64,000 nt of DNA from CAZWUK01 sp964636685 (GTDB lineage: Bacteria; Bacillota; Clostridia; Christensenellales; CAG-138). A program made the position numbers and the translations under genes. The notes beneath the pieces were generated by a model. It made no database searches, was not told the origin of the DNA, and saw only the letters and a list, made by a program, of their open reading frames with translations. This document shows, in pieces, positions 34,482 to 43,285 of the stretch (position 1 is the stretch's first letter; every line of letters begins with the position of its first letter). The stretch is taken from NCBI GenBank assembly GCA_964636685.1, contig CAZWUK010000001.1:55499-119498 (forward strand), read 5' to 3'.

Positions 34482-35681
34482 CTACTTGTTTCCAATGCCG
34501 GCGTCCAAAAACAGCGTATCAACATATTGCACCGCCGTTCTGGGGCTTCTGCCGCCTGCCCGGATGGCATACGCCTCCGCGCCGCGAATCAGCGCGTCCT
34601 CCGGCAGCTCGATCCCGCTGCGCCGCGCAAGCGCCACGACCTGCTCCGCATAGAGATCTCGCCCCGGCTTTTCAAATGTTACCAGAATGCCAAACCTTGC
34701 CGATAGGCTGCTGACCTCCTCGAGCGTATCGGAAAGATGGATCTCGTCCCCCTGCCGCATGGACGTACTTTCCCGTACCAGATGCCGCCGGTTGCTCGTT
34801 GCATACACCACAACGTTATTGGGTCTTGCGTTCACGCTGCCTTCCAGAACCGTTTTGAGCGCCATGAAATCACGGTCGTCCGACGCAAAGGAAAGATCGT
34901 CGATGAACAGCACAAACTTCAGCGGATCATCCGCCAACCGGTCGAGCAAAGCGGGGATGGCGGAAAGCTTGCCCTTTTCCAGCTGGATCAAGCGCAGACC
35001 TTCCGCGCGAAATTCGTTGGCGACCGCCTTGACGGTGCTCGATTTTCCCGTGCCGGCGTCGCCGTAGAGCAGGATGTTGTTGGCAGGCAATCCCGAGAGG
35101 AGCGCTTTGGTATTCCGCACGACGATACTGCGTTCGCGCGCATAGCCGACCAGCTCAGAAAGCCGCTGTCCATCCGGATGCAGCACGGGCGAGAGCGTCC
35201 CGTCCGCCTGCGCCGTAAAGCTGGAATAGCGGGCAAAGACGCCGCAGCCGCGCTTGTTGACCTCGGCAAGCTGCGCTTCATAGGCCGCCGCAAAGTCCAG
35301 CTTCTCGGTGCGCCATTGCGCAACGGGATCGGAAAACCGGCAGCGCTCCCGCACGGCCGACGGCGAGATCCCCGCCGCCGCTTGCAGCAGCAGCAGATCA
35401 GCCCCAGCCTGATGTTCGATTTCAGGGGCAAGCGTTTTTCCTGCCGCGCGGGCGCGCAGATAGAAATTATCATCCTGCGCGACGCGGGAAAACACCGCCG
35501 CGGTCAAATTCACGCCCTCGGGATACAATACCGCCGCCAGATCCAGGCAAGCGTCCGTCGCATCCGCCGCGTCTGCGCAGTACAGCAGCTTTTGCAGCGC
35601 TTTTATCAGCGGATCCGCCGCCAGATTTCGAAATATCGCAAGATGCTCCAGTCCTCTTGCCAACCGGCTCCATTCCGTCAT
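34482..35681 (-). CDS. DUF815 family AAA+ ATPase
   Basis: This 399-residue protein has a Walker A (ILLYGDAGTGKSST, near residue 200) and Walker B (FVLFIDDLSF, near 249). The C-terminal region contains the family-typical NNVVVYATSNRRHLVRES and a second-half arginine motif (GGRSPRTAVQYVDTLF), all matching DUF815 P-loop ATPases of unknown role. The first half is unrelated to known catalytic domains. I chose the ATG at 35681 behind GAGGGG; an in-frame TTG at 35699 overlaps ilvA. It follows ilvA by ten bases and is probably cotranscribed with it. Confidence 0.88.
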   Translation of the reverse strand: MTEWSRLARGLEHLAIFRNLAADPLIKALQKLLYCADAADATDACLDLAAVLYPEGVNLTAAVFSRVAQDDNFYLRARAAGKTLAPEIEHQAGADLLLLQAAAGISPSAVRERCRFSDPVAQWRTEKLDFAAAYEAQLAEVNKRGCGVFARYSSFTAQADGTLSPVLHPDGQRLSELVGYARERSIVVRNTKALLSGLPANNILLYGDAGTGKSSTVKAVANEFRAEGLRLIQLEKGKLSAIPALLDRLADDPLKFVLFIDDLSFASDDRDFMALKTVLEGSVNARPNNVVVYATSNRRHLVRESTSMRQGDEIHLSDTLEEVSSLSARFGILVTFEKPGRDLYAEQVVALARRSGIELPEDALIRGAEAYAIRAGGRSPRTAVQYVDTLFLDAGIGNK

Positions 35682-35691
35682 GCCGCACCCC

Positions 35692-36942
35692 TCAAACAAA
35701 CAGGTTGAACAACAGCGTGTCCTCGTTGACCTTGGTGTACTGGAAGCCCTTTGCTTCCATCCGCGCGATCAGCGGTTCCAGATCGTTCTTGTCCATGAGT
35801 TCGATACCGAGCAGGATCGGGCCCTTCTCGCGGTCGTTGCTCTTGGTATATTCGAATCTGCTGATATCGTCGTTCGGGCCCAGCACGTCTACGACAAGCT
35901 CTCGCAAGGCGCCCGGGCGCTGCGGCAGCTGCACGATAAAATAGTGCTTGAGTCCCTCGTAGAGCATGGAGCGCTCCTTGATCTCCTGCATTCTGGCAAT
36001 GTCGTTGTTGCCGCCGGAAATGACGCAGACCACGTTCTTGCCCGCAATTTCACTGCGATAGTGGTTGAGCGCGGAGATTGGCAGCGCGCCGGCCGGCTCC
36101 AATACAATCGCGCTGTCGTTGTAGACGCGCAGGATCGTTGAGCAGACCTCTCCCTCGGGCAGAACGACCACCTCGTCCAAATATTTCTTGCACATCGCGT
36201 AGGTCAGCTGTCCCGCTTTTTTGACCGCCGTACCGTCCACGAACTTATCGATCTTGGCCAGCTCCACAGGGCCGCCGTTTTCAAACGCCGCCTTCATGCA
36301 CGCCGCGCCGGTCGGCTCAACGCCAATCACCTTGGTGTTGGGACTGATATGCTTGACATAGGACGCAACGCCGGAGGCAAGCCCGCCGCCGCCGACCGCA
36401 ACGAAAATATAGTCCACGCTGCAATCCGCGTCGCCCAGAATCTCAAGTCCTACCGTGCCCTGCCCCGCGATGACGAGCGGATCGTCAAACGGATGCACAA
36501 ACACCATGTTGTGCTCCTTTGCAAACGCAATGGCGCGCGCGGCAGAATCATCAAACGTATCGCCCTCGAGCAAAATCTCCACGTTTTCCCCGCCGAAGTG
36601 CGAAACCCGGTCAATCTTTTGCTTGGGCGTGGTGATGGGCATGAAAATCGCGCCGTGCGCGCCGGTAACACGGCACGACAGCGCGACGCCCTGCGCATGA
36701 TTGCCTGCGCTGGCGCAAACGACGCCGCGCGACAGCTCCTCCGGCGTCAAATTGGCAATCTTGTTATACGCGCCGCGGATCTTGAAGGAGCGCACAACCT
36801 GCAAATCCTCGCGTTTGAGCAGGACATTGCAGCCGTACTGCTCCGACAGCATCTCGTCGTGCAGCAGCGGCGTTTTCTTTGCCACCTTCTTGAGTGTCTG
36901 CTCCGCGCGGATCACGTCCGCTGCGCTGATTGTCTTTTCCAT
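35692..36942 (-). CDS. ilvA: Threonine ammonia-lyase (medium form with ACT-like domain)
   Basis: This 416-residue PLP enzyme deaminates threonine to 2-oxobutyrate, the first step to isoleucine. The Schiff-base lysine is K54 in RSFKIRGAYNKI, and the glycine-rich PLP phosphate loop is VGGGGLASG near residue 188. After the catalytic domain (to about 320) a single ACT-like domain (HYFIVQLPQRPGALRELVVDVLG) is present. Location beside ilv genes supports a biosynthetic role, although it is not under the T-box. Confidence 0.93.
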   Translation of the reverse strand: MEKTISAADVIRAEQTLKKVAKKTPLLHDEMLSEQYGCNVLLKREDLQVVRSFKIRGAYNKIANLTPEELSRGVVCASAGNHAQGVALSCRVTGAHGAIFMPITTPKQKIDRVSHFGGENVEILLEGDTFDDSAARAIAFAKEHNMVFVHPFDDPLVIAGQGTVGLEILGDADCSVDYIFVAVGGGGLASGVASYVKHISPNTKVIGVEPTGAACMKAAFENGGPVELAKIDKFVDGTAVKKAGQLTYAMCKKYLDEVVVLPEGEVCSTILRVYNDSAIVLEPAGALPISALNHYRSEIAGKNVVCVISGGNNDIARMQEIKERSMLYEGLKHYFIVQLPQRPGALRELVVDVLGPNDDISRFEYTKSNDREKGPILLGIELMDKNDLEPLIARMEAKGFQYTKVNEDTLLFNLFV

Positions 36943-37014
36943 AAGTCTCTCCTTATATGCCGCGGCGTTCTATAAAAAACCCGCACCGTCCGACATTGTT
37001 TTGCACGTATTGTA

Positions 37015-37467
37015 TCAACCGACCAAAATGGCGATCACAATCCCTAAAACCGATCCCATCACGACCTGAAACGGCGTATGCCCGATGAGTTCCTTCAGTT
37101 CCTCCTCCGGCAACCCTTTTGCACCGTTCTTTTTCAAAATATCCATGATCGCCATGATGGACTTGGCTTGTTTTCCCGTCTCCAGCCGCACGCCTCTGGC
37201 GTCATGCAGCACCACGGCCGTCAGAACCAGGCTGATGACAAACTCAAAGGAGCCTACGCCAAAGTGCAGGATGCTGGAGGTCGTCAGCGCGCAGACAGTC
37301 GCCGCATGCGAGCTTGGCATACCGCCGCTGCCCACCATGCGTTCGAGCTTCCATTCATGCTCGACAAAACCATGGATGATCGTTTTCAACACCTGAGCGA
37401 TCAGCCAGCCGAGCAGCGCAGCGATCAAAACCCGGTTTGATAAGAAGTCCGTCAATATCTTGTCCAT
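37015..37467 (-). CDS. Divergent PAP2 family membrane protein (DUF212)
   Basis: This 150-residue membrane protein matches the YuiD/DUF212 family, distantly related to acid phosphatase/vanadium haloperoxidase proteins. It keeps the motif SGGMPSSHAATVCAL near residue 46 and VLHDARGVRLETGKQA near 87. Four hydrophobic segments are seen. I place the start at the ATG at 37467 because this matches the usual family N-terminus; the ATG at 37479 is an alternative. It precedes ilvA by 72 bases on the same strand. Confidence 0.87.
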   Translation of the reverse strand: MDKILTDFLSNRVLIAALLGWLIAQVLKTIIHGFVEHEWKLERMVGSGGMPSSHAATVCALTTSSILHFGVGSFEFVISLVLTAVVLHDARGVRLETGKQAKSIMAIMDILKKNGAKGLPEEELKELIGHTPFQVVMGSVLGIVIAILVG

Positions 37468-37591
37468 ACACGCACCCATTCCACAGGATTCTTTTTATGT
37501 TACTGCATTGCATCGGGATTGGCAACGCTAAAATCTCAAAAAACCGTTTTTTATCCCGTTTCCGTTCCTGCGGGCGCGCAGATATCTGAAA

Positions 37592-37621
37592 AAGCGACCG
37601 GGATGCCAATGCCGGTCGCTT
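37592..37621 (-). terminator. Terminator of the lipoprotein gene at 37.7-38.7 kb
   Basis: A perfect 10-bp stem (37592-37601 with 37612-37621) is followed on the minus strand by a T-run (CTTTTTC). Confidence 0.8.
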
Positions 37622-37674
37622 CTTTTATTCTGTTTGCGCGGATACCGCGTTCCCTTATTTCTTGCAGGCAGGCT

Positions 37675-38730
37675 TTATTTTTGAAGCACCGCATCCGCAA
37701 TGCAGTAACGGTAGGCCGTGTCGTTCAACGACGCCATATAGGCGTTCGGCACCAGCGAAAATTCCATGGTGTCCAAGATTTCTCCGTCCCAGGTTTGCAT
37801 TTCCACCGTGACAAGTACGCCGTCGCCGCCAAGGTAGGAGGTCACGACGGTCAGCGCGTCGCCGGAATCGGAATTGTCCAGCACATAGACGTCCTCCTCC
37901 GCGTCGTATCGCACGCCCCATAGCGTATCCGGAATCTCCGGCAATGTGCCGTCAAACTCCGTGAGTATCGTGCTTGCAAATTTTTTAATCAATTCAGCAG
38001 GAACGATTGTCTCCTCCTGCGTCTGCGTGACGCATTCGTCCGTGCAGCCGTAATTGACGCCCATCAAATACATCACCTGCCAGAAAAACATCCCGTCCTC
38101 CGGCTCATAGGCGCCGTCCGTGTTCTGCATGACGCGCAGCACCGAATCCATGGCGGGGAGCATGGCCTGGATACGATCCTCCGCATTCTGCGTCCGATCC
38201 TTCAAGGCGTCCGTATCCAGCTGGAAAACATATTCGACCGTGTTTTCCCCAAATCTGCACGTGAATAAAAACGCCCGGCGTACAGCGCCTTCCTGAAAAT
38301 CAGCGTCCTTTACGCTCAAAAGCGCCGTAATGTCCTCGTTTAGCACAAAACGGACGGTTCCCTCGACGACCGGCGTATCAATCTGCTCGGTAAACTGCTC
38401 CGGGCGTTGTTCCCCGTTTACACCGGCAATCCATCCGGTCAAGCTTGTTTCATCCGGCAGGACGCCGCTGAAATGGAATATGATCTCCGTTCCCAGCCGC
38501 ACCTGCGGGATGTCGTACCCCAGCCCGTCATATTCGGAAAAAGCATCCGCCTGACGTTCCGCAAGACTTTTTTCGTCACTCGAAAGCCGTGTGTAAGGCA
38601 CAGTCATTTCACCCGCTGTAATGGTCAACGCGGGAATCTCCTGCTGCACTGTTTCTTCGGGCTTTGCGCACCCGGTCAAACAAGCGGCCAGCATCAGAAA
38701 GGCTGCCAGCCCGGACAGATACCGTTTCAT
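37675..38730 (-). CDS. Lipoprotein of unknown function
   Basis: This 351-residue protein has a lipoprotein signal peptide ending LTGC. The mature part starts with a region that resembles trigger-factor-like or FKBP-type repeats only weakly (VRLGTEIIFHFSGVLPDETSLTGW), so I do not assign it. The rest is acidic, with two cysteines close together (GCTDECVTQ) that could form a disulfide. The gene has its own terminator and is divergent from the M15 peptidase gene. Confidence 0.7.
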   Translation of the reverse strand: MKRYLSGLAAFLMLAACLTGCAKPEETVQQEIPALTITAGEMTVPYTRLSSDEKSLAERQADAFSEYDGLGYDIPQVRLGTEIIFHFSGVLPDETSLTGWIAGVNGEQRPEQFTEQIDTPVVEGTVRFVLNEDITALLSVKDADFQEGAVRRAFLFTCRFGENTVEYVFQLDTDALKDRTQNAEDRIQAMLPAMDSVLRVMQNTDGAYEPEDGMFFWQVMYLMGVNYGCTDECVTQTQEETIVPAELIKKFASTILTEFDGTLPEIPDTLWGVRYDAEEDVYVLDNSDSGDALTVVTSYLGGDGVLVTVEMQTWDGEILDTMEFSLVPNAYMASLNDTAYRYCIADAVLQK

Positions 38731-38903
38731 ATTCGTTACTCCTTTTGCCTATGCAAATGTGCAAAGTAATTAAAAACCAACTCCGTTGGGATCATTGTAC
38801 CAAAAAAACGTATATTGAAAAGAAAACGTTTTGGAAAATCACAGTTTTTCCGCGTTGTCGTCATCAATACGCGTCGTTTTGTGTCGCATTTGATCGGATT
38901 CAA

Positions 38904-38912
38904 TGCTATAAT
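38904..38912 (+). promoter_or_regulatory. Extended -10 promoter of the M15 peptidase gene
   Basis: TGC followed directly by a perfect TATAAT (38907-38912) forms an extended -10 element 33 bases before the ATG. No good -35 box is present. Confidence 0.6.
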
Positions 38913-38944
38913 CAGAAAAACGGTGGACAGATAAGGAGCAACTC

Positions 38945-40255
38945 ATGAAAAGATCTTGGCAGGACGTCATCAACGACAGCTTTCTTCTGCGGACCGCCGG
39001 TATCGTCGTTTTGATTTTGGTCGTCGTCTGCGACGTGATTCTGTGCGTTCGCGGCTGCTCGAAGAAGGAAGCGTATTTGGAGCAGGAACCGATCGCGTTG
39101 GAAACTGCCGAGCCTGTCGCCCCCACGCCCCGTCCAACGCCCGAAGCGACCCTTACCTTTGTCGAAAATGCCGAGTATCCCTTACCCAAAAAGGAAAATC
39201 TACTTGTACAGGGCGCTTTTTTCCGGCTGCGCGGCACAATACAGTCCAATTACCCATTGTCGTCCGTTACCGTTACGATCACCTGCGATCACAACGATCA
39301 GGAGATTTATCCCTACCAAAAGACGGTCTTTCTGTTTCCCGCTGACTTTCGCCAAACCTACTCGCTTGACGACCCCGACACAAAATCCGAAAAATCTCTG
39401 GATCAGCTGGTCAAATTCTCCGAGCTGCAGGTCGGTTTACACACGCTAAAGCTCTCCGCCACGATTGTCGGGCGCACAAAATCGTACCCGCTTGCCACAT
39501 CGCAATTCTATGTGTTGGGCGAAAAGTGGAAATGGATTCAAAAAAAGGATTTCAACAATTCCTATGACACGGCGCTGAAGTTTTTCTCCGTGCCCGAGCG
39601 ATTCGTCTATCGATACCAGTGGGTAGACGGCCGCTATATCGTCGCAGACCCGGAATGGGAAAAAACCTATATTACAAAGCTTCAGGGGCTCCCGGACGAC
39701 ACGCTCTGGAGCGTGCATATCGACGCCGTCCCCTACTATGAAAAAGCGCTCCGCTATCTGAACAGCACCTTTGTGCGCGTACATGGCACAAACGGCGACT
39801 CCGGCATTCTTCCGCTGTCTGATCTGGTTGTGGAATACAACGGCTCTTATGTTTCTCGCTTTACCTCCTCGCTCAAAACGATCAGCCACCACGCGTTCGG
39901 TACGGCGACAGACATCAACGCTTCCATGGCCCCCAATCGAAATCTGCCCGAGAATGATGCGGTGATCTTGGACGAGGTGAAAAACCGCTTATCTTACACG
40001 GGCATTGCCACCGAGGGCGACGTGCAATACTACGACTATACCTATTCCGGCAGCTATCCCACAAAGCATCATGGCGTACCGGACAGCGTGATTAACTATC
40101 TGCTGTATGAGCTGGCCTTTTTCCGCGCCGGATTCCAGTGGGGACACTATTATGTCAGCACAAGCGACGCCATGCACTTCACCCTGAGCGATAATGTGCT
40201 CGGCACGCATGAGGGCGAAACGGGACTGCGCAAGGTGTTTGCCTATATCGACTAA
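38945..40255 (+). CDS. Membrane-anchored M15 family metallopeptidase
   Basis: This 436-residue protein has one N-terminal membrane segment (about residues 16-33), a Pro/Thr linker, a beta-rich domain, and a C-terminal M15 (VanY/DacY-like) peptidase domain. The zinc ligands are seen as SHHAFGTATDIN near residue 317 and DAMHFTLSD near 410, with HHGVPDSV between. Such enzymes cleave peptidoglycan stem peptides, often D-Ala-D-Ala or L-Ala-D-Glu bonds. The protein would act outside the membrane. A good AAGGAG RBS precedes the ATG. Confidence 0.87.
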   Translation: MKRSWQDVINDSFLLRTAGIVVLILVVVCDVILCVRGCSKKEAYLEQEPIALETAEPVAPTPRPTPEATLTFVENAEYPLPKKENLLVQGAFFRLRGTIQSNYPLSSVTVTITCDHNDQEIYPYQKTVFLFPADFRQTYSLDDPDTKSEKSLDQLVKFSELQVGLHTLKLSATIVGRTKSYPLATSQFYVLGEKWKWIQKKDFNNSYDTALKFFSVPERFVYRYQWVDGRYIVADPEWEKTYITKLQGLPDDTLWSVHIDAVPYYEKALRYLNSTFVRVHGTNGDSGILPLSDLVVEYNGSYVSRFTSSLKTISHHAFGTATDINASMAPNRNLPENDAVILDEVKNRLSYTGIATEGDVQYYDYTYSGSYPTKHHGVPDSVINYLLYELAFFRAGFQWGHYYVSTSDAMHFTLSDNVLGTHEGETGLRKVFAYID

Positions 40256-40431
40256 CGCTTTTGAGGCACAGCGCCTCCTTTGCTCCTGCCTGATACAATA
40301 TTTGCTGGAGCATACTTTTAAAGTCTGCCAGATGGCATTGTACGCCATTGGCTCGCTGGTTGAAACAAGAAGCATGCCAGTGAAGGCGTGAAATTGCGCT
40401 TGTGTGATTTTAGAAAGGCACTCCGGATCAA

Positions 40432-40460
40432 AGCGGCGGCGGAAAAATTCCGCCGCCGCT
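40432..40460. terminator. Bidirectional terminator between M15 peptidase and small gene
   Basis: A perfect 13-bp GC-rich stem (40432-40444 with 40448-40460) has a three-base loop and is followed by CTTTCTTG on the plus strand. It lies between convergent genes. The 175 bases between the M15 stop and this hairpin show no gene. Confidence 0.75.
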
Positions 40461-40469
40461 CTTTCTTGT

Positions 40470-40781
40470 TCAGTTTGGATCGTCGCCGTAGAGAATCTGC
40501 GTCCGTCGATCCTTTTTCTTTTCCGGGAAGATCTCGATCTCAAACCGGTCAAACGCCACGCTCTCCATGAAGTCCGACGGTGAAAACACCGTTCTCGAAA
40601 ATCGTTGGAGATCCTTGACATGCTTGTCAAGAATCACGGGAACCGCGAGATCCAGCGGCTTGCACAGCGTTCCGATCACCGGCCGCCAGCCATCCGCGTC
40701 CACAGGCCGCGTCAGGGAAAACTCCTCCACCGTGTCCTGCACGATCTTGTGCTGTGTCAGTACCTTTGCCCAGATCTTCAT
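40470..40781 (-). CDS. Small protein of unknown function coupled to the zinc-ribbon gene
   Basis: This 103-residue soluble protein (MKIWAKVLTQHKIVQDTVEEF at the start) has no signal or membrane segment. It is rich in charged residues, with a basic-acidic C-terminus (EIFPEKKKDRRTQILYGDDPN). I do not recognise the family. The ATG at 40781 overlaps the TAA stop of the upstream gene as TAATG, so it is translationally coupled to the zinc-ribbon membrane protein and probably works with it. Confidence 0.75.
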   Translation of the reverse strand: MKIWAKVLTQHKIVQDTVEEFSLTRPVDADGWRPVIGTLCKPLDLAVPVILDKHVKDLQRFSRTVFSPSDFMESVAFDRFEIEIFPEKKKDRRTQILYGDDPN

Positions 40782-43021
40782 TACTTCTTGAGGAACCAGC
40801 CCCATACGAACGGACAGCCGGTGTCCCCGTACAGACCCGCGTACGTGCCGTAGAAGAAATGCGTCGTGGAGCCGCCCTCGCGCCCGACCTTCGCCTTGGC
40901 GCTGTAGCTTGCGACATAGCAGATATCCCCGCCGGACAGCTTGACCTTGGCGATGACGTAAGGCGTTTCCGTCTCATAGGAAACGATCTTGCCCTCGACA
41001 ACATAGTTGACGGTCGAAGTGGTTTCGCCCGCTTTCAACTTGTCATAATCCTTCGTGATGCGACGGCAGTTCTTCATAAACGAGCTGGAGGAGGACGGCC
41101 CGTGCAGGAGCGTCGCCGTTGCTTCCGCGTCGTAGTATCCAAGCTGCTTTGCGGTGATCTTCACGTCATAGACGCCAACCTCCGCCATCGTCGCGGTCAA
41201 GGTAAACGTACCGTCTGCCGCAACCACCGCCGCGCTAAACGTCACCTTGTCGGATGCGCACGCAGCCGTCAGCGTCGCACCGGCAGTCACCGTGCCGTTG
41301 ATCGTCAGAACGCCGTCCTTTTCATCGCTGCGCAGATCCTTGAGTTCATTGGTCACGCTGAGCACCATATTCTGCATGACGTACGGCTGCACCGTGACCG
41401 TCTGCGTAGCGGTGGCGCAGTTGTTCTTCTTTGCTTCGATCGTTACATATTCGGGCGCGCCCTGCAGGGCTGCCGTGGGCGTTGCGGTAGGCCCGTTCGT
41501 CGTCTCCGTGCCGGCGGGCGTCGTTGTGCCTGCCGTATCCGTGCTGCCGGGCGTAGTCGCCCCCGCCGTATCCGTGCTGCCGGGCGTTGTCGTTCCCGCA
41601 ACCGCGGTATCGGTGGTTTCGGGCAGTGTCGCCCCTGCGCCATCCGTTCCCGCATCGGGCACGACGGCGTCGCCGGTGGGATTTTGCGTGTTGGCGTTCG
41701 CCTGACCCGGCGTATAGGTATAGCTGAATATGCCCTTTCCGGTCGCTTCATCCGAATGCACCGTCACGGCCTCGCCATTGACATAGACGTCCACGGTATG
41801 ATCGTCTACCGTACCGGAGATCGTGATCGGGTCGTTATTGATGGAGGCGTTGACCGCGCCGCCCTCAGGCGACGTCAGCGCCAGAGACACGGAGGGCACA
41901 TTGAAGGACACCGCGTCAATATCGAGCTTATAGCTGCTGCCGGAAGGCTCCGTAATCTGAATGTCCGGCGTTACGCTGTAAACAGACGTACTGAGCGGTT
42001 CGTTGGGCAAAAGCGCGGACTGCGGCAGCCGCAGCGTTACCTGCCCGCTCGCGGGCATGGTGGTCGTATCGGTCTTGAGCGCCACGGCGGTGTTGATCTT
42101 TGCGGTGCTTCCCTCCGGCGCATAGATGGTAATCTCGTAATACACCTGCCCATCCGCGTCGGTCGTCTCCTGAATCGTGGAGCGCTGCGGCGTATTGGCA
42201 ATGTCGCCGGTCAGCTCGCCGGTATTGTCGCTCTCGCCGGTATCGCCGGTCTTGCCACCGAACACCGAACTGATAAAGGTATTGAAATTACCATAATTCT
42301 TATTGATAATATAGAAGCCGAACACGCCGATCAGCACGAGCAGCACGACGATCAAAACCCAGAACAGGATCGTAGATCCTTTGCCGCGCTTTGGCATATC
42401 GTCGTCATCGTCGTCGAATTCGTCGTCGTATTCATCATCGTCGTCGTATTCGTCGAGGTTCTCCTCGCCGTCGGTTTCGGCAAGGTCGGTATCCTCGTCG
42501 TCCTCATATTCATCCGTTTCGTCGTCATCGTCGTCGTAATCGTCCTTGCGCGCCGCGGTATGCTTCGTGTAGCTGGCCGCGGTGTTGGACACGGCGGCGT
42601 GCCGCTGCGCCGGCTTTACGACCGCTTCTTCTTCGCCGTCCGATTCGATCTTGCTGCCGCAGTACGGGCAGAAGGGCGCCCCCGCGACCAATGGCTTCCC
42701 ACAGGACGCGCAAAAGCTCTTTTGCTCGGAAGGCGTTTGTTTTTTCACCGTCGCGGCGGAAGCGGCAAGCGCGTCCGCCTGTTCGCGGATACGGCTCTCC
42801 CGCTGCGGAGCGGGCTGATAGGGTTGATTTTCGGGCGCACCCGCATAAGCGCGCGTGGGCCAGCTGGGTGCGGAAACAAATTCGCGCGCCGGACGACCGC
42901 CGTCCTCCTGCTCAGAAGTATCTTCCGTAGCCATGTTATCGGGTTCCTTGAGCCTTGCGGCACAAACCCGGCAATGCGTCAGATGCTCTGCGTTATAAGC
43001 GCCGCATTCTCTGCATACCAT
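40781..43021 (-). CDS. Zinc-ribbon membrane protein with extracellular repeat domains
   Basis: This 746-residue protein starts with two cytoplasmic zinc ribbons (CRECGAYNAEHLTHCRVC at the N-terminus; CASCGKPLVAGAPFCPYC near residue 102). A strongly acidic segment (about 145-215, many Asp/Glu) and one membrane helix (about 220-243) follow. Outside the membrane come beta-rich, Ig-like domains and a Thr/Gly/Pro linker with an 11-residue tandem repeat (TTPGSTDTAGA type). The C-terminus resembles an OB-like or SH3-like fold with a GDICYVASYSAKAK segment. The function is unknown; a membrane sensor or scaffold is one possibility. Confidence 0.82.
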   Translation of the reverse strand: MVCRECGAYNAEHLTHCRVCAARLKEPDNMATEDTSEQEDGGRPAREFVSAPSWPTRAYAGAPENQPYQPAPQRESRIREQADALAASAATVKKQTPSEQKSFCASCGKPLVAGAPFCPYCGSKIESDGEEEAVVKPAQRHAAVSNTAASYTKHTAARKDDYDDDDDETDEYEDDEDTDLAETDGEENLDEYDDDDEYDDEFDDDDDDMPKRGKGSTILFWVLIVVLLVLIGVFGFYIINKNYGNFNTFISSVFGGKTGDTGESDNTGELTGDIANTPQRSTIQETTDADGQVYYEITIYAPEGSTAKINTAVALKTDTTTMPASGQVTLRLPQSALLPNEPLSTSVYSVTPDIQITEPSGSSYKLDIDAVSFNVPSVSLALTSPEGGAVNASINNDPITISGTVDDHTVDVYVNGEAVTVHSDEATGKGIFSYTYTPGQANANTQNPTGDAVVPDAGTDGAGATLPETTDTAVAGTTTPGSTDTAGATTPGSTDTAGTTTPAGTETTNGPTATPTAALQGAPEYVTIEAKKNNCATATQTVTVQPYVMQNMVLSVTNELKDLRSDEKDGVLTINGTVTAGATLTAACASDKVTFSAAVVAADGTFTLTATMAEVGVYDVKITAKQLGYYDAEATATLLHGPSSSSSFMKNCRRITKDYDKLKAGETTSTVNYVVEGKIVSYETETPYVIAKVKLSGGDICYVASYSAKAKVGREGGSTTHFFYGTYAGLYGDTGCPFVWGWFLKK
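41532..41597. repeat. 33-bp tandem repeat in the Thr/Pro linker of the zinc-ribbon protein
   Basis: A 33-bp unit encoding the 11 residues TTPGSTDTAGA occurs at least twice in direct succession (starting about 41532 and 41565), with degenerate copies on either side. Confidence 0.7.
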
Positions 43022-43200
43022 ATGATCTAATCCTCCGTTCCATATAGCGGTATTCAGGTACTCTTCCAGTCATACCATGGGTATTATAACGCGCTTTCCG
43101 CTATTGTGCAAAGAATAAATCGTGAACTTTTCGCGTGTTTTATACTCTTTCCCATACTGAAAAGCTGTGGTATGATAAAATGTCCTATAAAAGGATACAC

Positions 43201-43269
43201 AAAGCGCGTATTCGGCATAAAATGAAATAGAACATTCGCGGCAAACCCGCCATGATCCGAATACGCTTT
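43201..43269 (+). promoter_or_regulatory. Inverted repeat in the leader of the cysteine desulfurase gene
   Basis: Bases 43201-43215 and 43257-43269 are inverted copies except for a two-base bulge, enclosing 41 bases. The right arm ends about ten bases before the AAGGAG ribosome binding site. It could form an RNA stem affecting translation, or be a paired protein site. No clear -35/-10 pair was found upstream. Confidence 0.4.
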
Positions 43270-43285
43270 CAGATAAGGAGCAAGC

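Noticed and set aside
40754..43030. A 758-residue plus-strand frame opposite the zinc-ribbon gene.
   Set aside because: Its translation is rich in Arg, Gly, His and Val without domains; the minus-strand frame has signal, zinc ribbons and a membrane helix.
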